From positions 1-52,806 of the forward strand of contig JAJZSW010000009.1 of NCBI GenBank assembly GCA_021849505.1: a DNA stretch of 52,806 bases, in the 5' to 3' direction. The notes under the pieces were generated by a model, which searched no databases, had not been told where the DNA came from, and saw nothing but the letters and a program-made list of their open reading frames with translations. Positions 50,445 through 52,806 of this stretch are shown one piece after another. This DNA comes from Pseudomonadota bacterium. GTDB lineage: Bacteria; Pseudomonadota; Gammaproteobacteria; Burkholderiales; Rhodocyclaceae. The position numbers and the translations under genes are program-made. Position 1 is the stretch's first letter. Every line of letters starts with the position of its first letter.

Positions 50445-51701
50445 CTAGAACATGCGCGGCTGGGTCGGCTTCTTCTCGGCGACGGCAGTCGTGCCGACGA
50501 TGACTTCGCGGCCTTCGGCCAGCTCGGTGTCGACCAGTTCGGTCTGGTTGCCGTCGTTGATGCCGGTCTTGACCTCGATGGCGGCCGGCTTGCCGTCGCT
50601 GCCGAGCACCCAGAGCTTGCCCGTGCCCCCGCTTGCGCGGCCGCGGCCCATGCCGCCGCTACCCGGCTGCCGTGCCGCCGGCGCCGTCTTTTCATCAGGG
50701 CTTGGCGGGCGGAAACGCAGCGCGGCGTTGGCGACCTTGAGTACCTTGTCCTTCTGGGCGGTGACGATGCGCACGTTCGCGGTCATGCCCGGCAGCAGGA
50801 TCAGGTCGGGATTGCTGGCCGAAACGACGACGGTGTAGCTGACGACGTTCGAGACGACCTGCGCGGCCTTGCGCACCTGCTTGACCTCGCCCTTGAAGCG
50901 TTTGCCGGGGAAAGCGTCGACCGTGAAGCTGGCTTCCTGGCCGACCTGCAGGCGGCCGACGTCGGCCTCGTCGATGGCGGTCTCGACCTGCATGTCGGAC
51001 AGGTTGCGTGCGATGACGAACAGTTCCGGCGCCTGCAGGCTGGCCGCCACGGTCTGGCCGGGTTCGACGCTGCGCTTGATGACGATGCCGTCGACGGGCG
51101 CGCGGATCTCGGTGCGCCCGAGGTCGACGCGCGCCTGCCCAAGCTGCGCCTCGCGCTGGCGCACCAGTGCGGCGCTGTTGCTCGCCTGCGCCTCGACGAC
51201 GCGCATCTGGGCTTTTGCCGCCTCCAGCGTCGTCTGCGCCTTGTCGAGTTCGGCGGGCGAGATGAAGTTCCTGGCGACGAGCGACTGCTTGCGCGCGTGA
51301 TCGCGCTCGGCGTCGGCGAGGTTGACCTTGGCGCGGTAGATCTCGGCCTGCTGTACCGCCATCGTGGCGCGTGCCGCCTCGAGGTCGGCCTCGGCCTGGC
51401 GCACGCGATGCTCGTAGGTTTCGGGCGCGATCTGGGCGATCAGCTGGCCGGCCTTCACGGTACTGTTGAAGTCGACGAAGATTTCGCGGAGCTGCCCCGA
51501 GATCTGCGAGCTGACCTGCACGGACACGACCGGGTTGAGCGTGCCGGTGGCGGATACCGCCGCGGTGATCGGTCCGCTCTCGATGGCGGCGAACTTGTAG
51601 CCCGGCGTACCCGCATCGGCAAGGAAGTAGCGATAGGCCGCAAACCCGCCGCCCAGCACGGCGACGAACAGAATGAAGGCGATCAGGCGACGGGGTTTCA
51701 T
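50445..51701 (-). CDS. MacA-type periplasmic adaptor (membrane fusion protein)
   Basis: 418 residues. One N-terminal anchor (about 6-24) is followed by a lipoyl/barrel-sandwich half, a long coiled-coil hairpin (about 100-195), the second lipoyl half (TEIRAPVDGIVIKRSVEPGQTV) and beta-barrel domains. It couples the ABC pair to a TolC-like outer-membrane channel, which is not in the window. Near residue 340 a Gly/Ala/Pro-rich insert (TAPAARQPGSGGMGRGRASGGTG) overlaps a probable copy of the dispersed repeat (50667-50691). Confidence 0.93.
   Translation of the reverse strand: MKPRRLIAFILFVAVLGGGFAAYRYFLADAGTPGYKFAAIESGPITAAVSATGTLNPVVSVQVSSQISGQLREIFVDFNSTVKAGQLIAQIAPETYEHRVRQAEADLEAARATMAVQQAEIYRAKVNLADAERDHARKQSLVARNFISPAELDKAQTTLEAAKAQMRVVEAQASNSAALVRQREAQLGQARVDLGRTEIRAPVDGIVIKRSVEPGQTVAASLQAPELFVIARNLSDMQVETAIDEADVGRLQVGQEASFTVDAFPGKRFKGEVKQVRKAAQVVSNVVSYTVVVSASNPDLILLPGMTANVRIVTAQKDKVLKVANAALRFRPPSPDEKTAPAARQPGSGGMGRGRASGGTGKLWVLGSDGKPAAIEVKTGINDGNQTELVDTELAEGREVIVGTTAVAEKKPTQPRMF
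50667..50691 (+). repeat. Probable dispersed-repeat copy inside the macA-like gene
   Basis: Three differences from the consensus. It is antisense to the gene, in a Gly/Pro/Ala-rich loop. Confidence 0.55.
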
Positions 51702-51729
51702 GCGGAAATTCTAGCTGAAGCCGTCTGGT

Positions 51730-51754
51730 GTGCCGTCCCGCCGGCGCCGACTTT
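51730..51754 (+). repeat. Dispersed 25-bp repeat between the pilin and macA-like genes
   Basis: An exact consensus copy, GTGCCGTC...GCGCCGACTTT, 29 bp upstream of the macA-like start. Confidence 0.9.
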
Positions 51755-51781
51755 TACAGATCGTTACCACTGAAAAGAAAA

Positions 51782-51803
51782 CGGCCCGGAATTTTCCGGG
51801 CCG
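51782..51803 (-). terminator. Terminator of the MSHA-like pilin gene
   Basis: CGGCCCGGAA (51782-51791) and TTCCGGGCCG (51794-51803) form a perfect 10-bp stem. A-rich plus-strand sequence 51772-51781 provides the U tract of the minus-strand transcript. It lies 26 bp beyond the pilin stop. Confidence 0.88.
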
Positions 51804-51829
51804 CTGCGGTGCGGATTCGGTGCGGATGA

Positions 51830-52258
51830 TCAGCTTGTGCAGATGACGGTGACCGGGAAACCCGCTGCGGTTCTGCCCCGCGCATGGGCGACCATGCATG
51901 CCGTCGTGTTGGTGCCCCCGGCACCTGCGGGGTTGACGCAGGTGATGACATTGGCTGGCGTCACGATGTTGATGTCGGCGGGCATGGCTCCGCCAGTCAG
52001 CAGTGCCGGCAACGCAGCGCAGGTTGTCGTGCCGCTGACGATATTTGTGCCCCGGGCGCCGTTGCTCGCCAGGAACTGGCCATAGTTGAGAGAGACTGCG
52101 GAAGACAGGGCGCCAGCCGTTCCCTGCGCGGCGCCATCACCCGCTTCGCCAGCCATGTCGACGAATCTCGGCAAGGCGACGGCCGCGAGAATGCCGAGGA
52201 TGACGATGACGACGATCAGTTCGATCAGGGTGAAGCCTTGTTGTGCGCGAGTTTTCAT
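51830..52258 (-). CDS. MSHA-like type IV pilin
   Basis: 142 residues. The prepilin leader MKTRAQQG^FTLIELIVVIVILGILAAVALPRFVDM has Glu at mature position 5 and is followed by a GEAGDGAAQGTAGALSSAVSLNYGQF helix. Four Cys residues (TTCAAL, ITCVNP, TACMVA, VICTS) in the globular part are probably paired as disulfides. AGGAG precedes the start. It resembles MshA-type pilins of mannose-sensitive haemagglutinin systems. It is followed by a strong terminator and preceded by a similar pilin gene. Confidence 0.85.
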   Translation of the reverse strand: MKTRAQQGFTLIELIVVIVILGILAAVALPRFVDMAGEAGDGAAQGTAGALSSAVSLNYGQFLASNGARGTNIVSGTTTCAALPALLTGGAMPADINIVTPANVITCVNPAGAGGTNTTACMVAHARGRTAAGFPVTVICTS

Positions 52259-52284
52259 GCTGGTTCTCCTGGAGGGTTGGTAGT

Positions 52285-52806
52285 TTACTGGCAGCCGGCG
52301 GTGTTGATCACCGACACGAGAGGCGCCGCGCCGTTGGCTGCCGCCGAAGTGTAGGTAAAGGAGCAGGTGGCGGGGTTGGAACCGCCAGTCACCTGGAAGG
52401 TGGTGACGTTGCCCGCGACGGTGGCGCCGAAACCTTCGGCGTTCAACTGGGCTAGGGTGGGCGAGAAAGTAGAAACGAGGCCGGCGGCACCGACGATGCC
52501 GGGGATGGCCGCGCCGAGGGCAACCGCTCCGGATGGGTAGCCGTTGACCAGTTGCACCAGGCCGCTTTCCGTGCAGAGCGTGCCGCTGACGGCATTCGTC
52601 GCGGTGCCTCCTCCTCCCGGGCAGGCGGCGCCATCAGCCACCGCACCGCGGGTCAGGAAGGCGGAATGGACGATCGCGGCGGCGGCATTCACCGCGCCGC
52701 GCGCCGCCTGCAGCTTGGCGATGCGCGCGTCGCGCTGCAGCGCAACGAATTTCGGCAGCGCGATCGCGGCGAGGATGCCCAGAATCGTGATGACGATAGA
52801 TCGGAA
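52285..52806 (-). CDS. MSHA-like type IV pilin, 5' end cut by the contig end
   Basis: About 170 residues are visible. The frame continues upstream of the first ATG as IVITILGILAAIALPKFVALQRDARIAKLQAARGAVNAA, which is the MshA-type N-terminal helix, so the true start with its leader peptide is missing. The globular part has four Cys residues (AACPG, TLCTES, ATCSFT, AGCQ). The final nine bases (52798-52806) do not fit the pilin reading and look like sequencing adapter. The gene is probably the major pilin or a paralogue of the gene at 51830-52258. Confidence 0.8.
   Translation of the reverse strand, partial: FRSIVITILGILAAIALPKFVALQRDARIAKLQAARGAVNAAAAIVHSAFLTRGAVADGAACPGGGGTATNAVSGTLCTESGLVQLVNGYPSGAVALGAAIPGIVGAAGLVSTFSPTLAQLNAEGFGATVAGNVTTFQVTGGSNPATCSFTYTSAAANGAAPLVSVINTAGCQ
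52798..52806. other. Probable sequencing-adapter remnant at the contig end
   Basis: The last nine bases, AGATCGGAA, equal the first nine bases of the common Illumina adapter. They interrupt a pilin reading frame at the point where the invariant N-terminal helix should continue. Confidence 0.75.

Noticed and set aside
14386-51754. CRISPR array formed by the 25-bp repeats
   Set aside because: Copies are kilobases apart, on both strands and inside genes, with no cas genes.

Overview
The window is 52.8 kb of high-GC DNA, tightly packed with genes of betaproteobacterial type, and probably a whole assembly contig. Gene content and order (phasin, yicC-gmk-rpoZ-spoT, kinase-rph-rdgB-hemW, a DUF3460 protein, nap next to ccm, and an Rnf complex with a very long 2-oxoacid:ferredoxin oxidoreductase) suggest a facultatively anaerobic, nitrate-reducing, polyhydroxyalkanoate-storing member of the Rhodocyclales or a close relative. 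The taxonomic placement is inference from gene content. Base 1 is exactly the outer end of a complete IS3-family (IS407-group) element. The last nine bases match the start of the common Illumina adapter and cut off a pilin gene. Both edges therefore look like assembly boundaries.

Layout: 1-1245 IS element. 1.3-2.1 kb phasin with a clear promoter and a palindromic operator candidate. 2.2-5.0 kb kdsD-kdsC-lptC-lptA (Kdo synthesis and LPS transport). 5.1-7.1 kb CPA2 cation/proton antiporter. 7.1-11.0 kb lone pilin-like protein, orphan sensor kinase and membrane adenylate cyclase. 11.1-13.3 kb thiS-thiG-(unknown secreted protein)-trmB. 13.3-16.6 kb, minus strand, Ser/Thr kinase-rph-rdgB-hemW. 16.7-21.0 kb yicC-gmk-rpoZ-spoT-DUF3460.

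21.1-27.7 kb holds a periplasmic nitrate reductase cluster, napD-A-G-H-B-cytochrome c-napC, behind an FNR-type site, with a short napF facing it. 27.9-35.4 kb, minus strand, is a complete system I cytochrome c maturation operon ccmABCDEFGHI followed by an hpt-type phosphoribosyltransferase. It supplies the haem attachment that NapB, NapC and the extra cytochrome require. 35.4-46.4 kb is rnfB-(1639-residue oxidoreductase)-rnfC-D-G-E-A-(Cys-rich membrane peptide), behind a 450-bp leader rich in hairpins. The likely joint function is exchange of electrons between 2-oxoacid/ferredoxin and NADH, coupled to ion transport. 46.4-48.4 kb sixA and a CYTH-CHAD protein. 48.5-51.7 kb a MacAB-type exporter. 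51.8-52.8 kb two MSHA-like pilins, the second truncated by the contig end.

The most unusual signals are a 25-bp repeat dispersed at about ten clear places, both between genes and inside reading frames (encoding AVPPAPTF- or KVGAGGTA-like peptides), and the rnf/oxidoreductase operon with its structured leader. No tRNA, rRNA or CRISPR array was seen.
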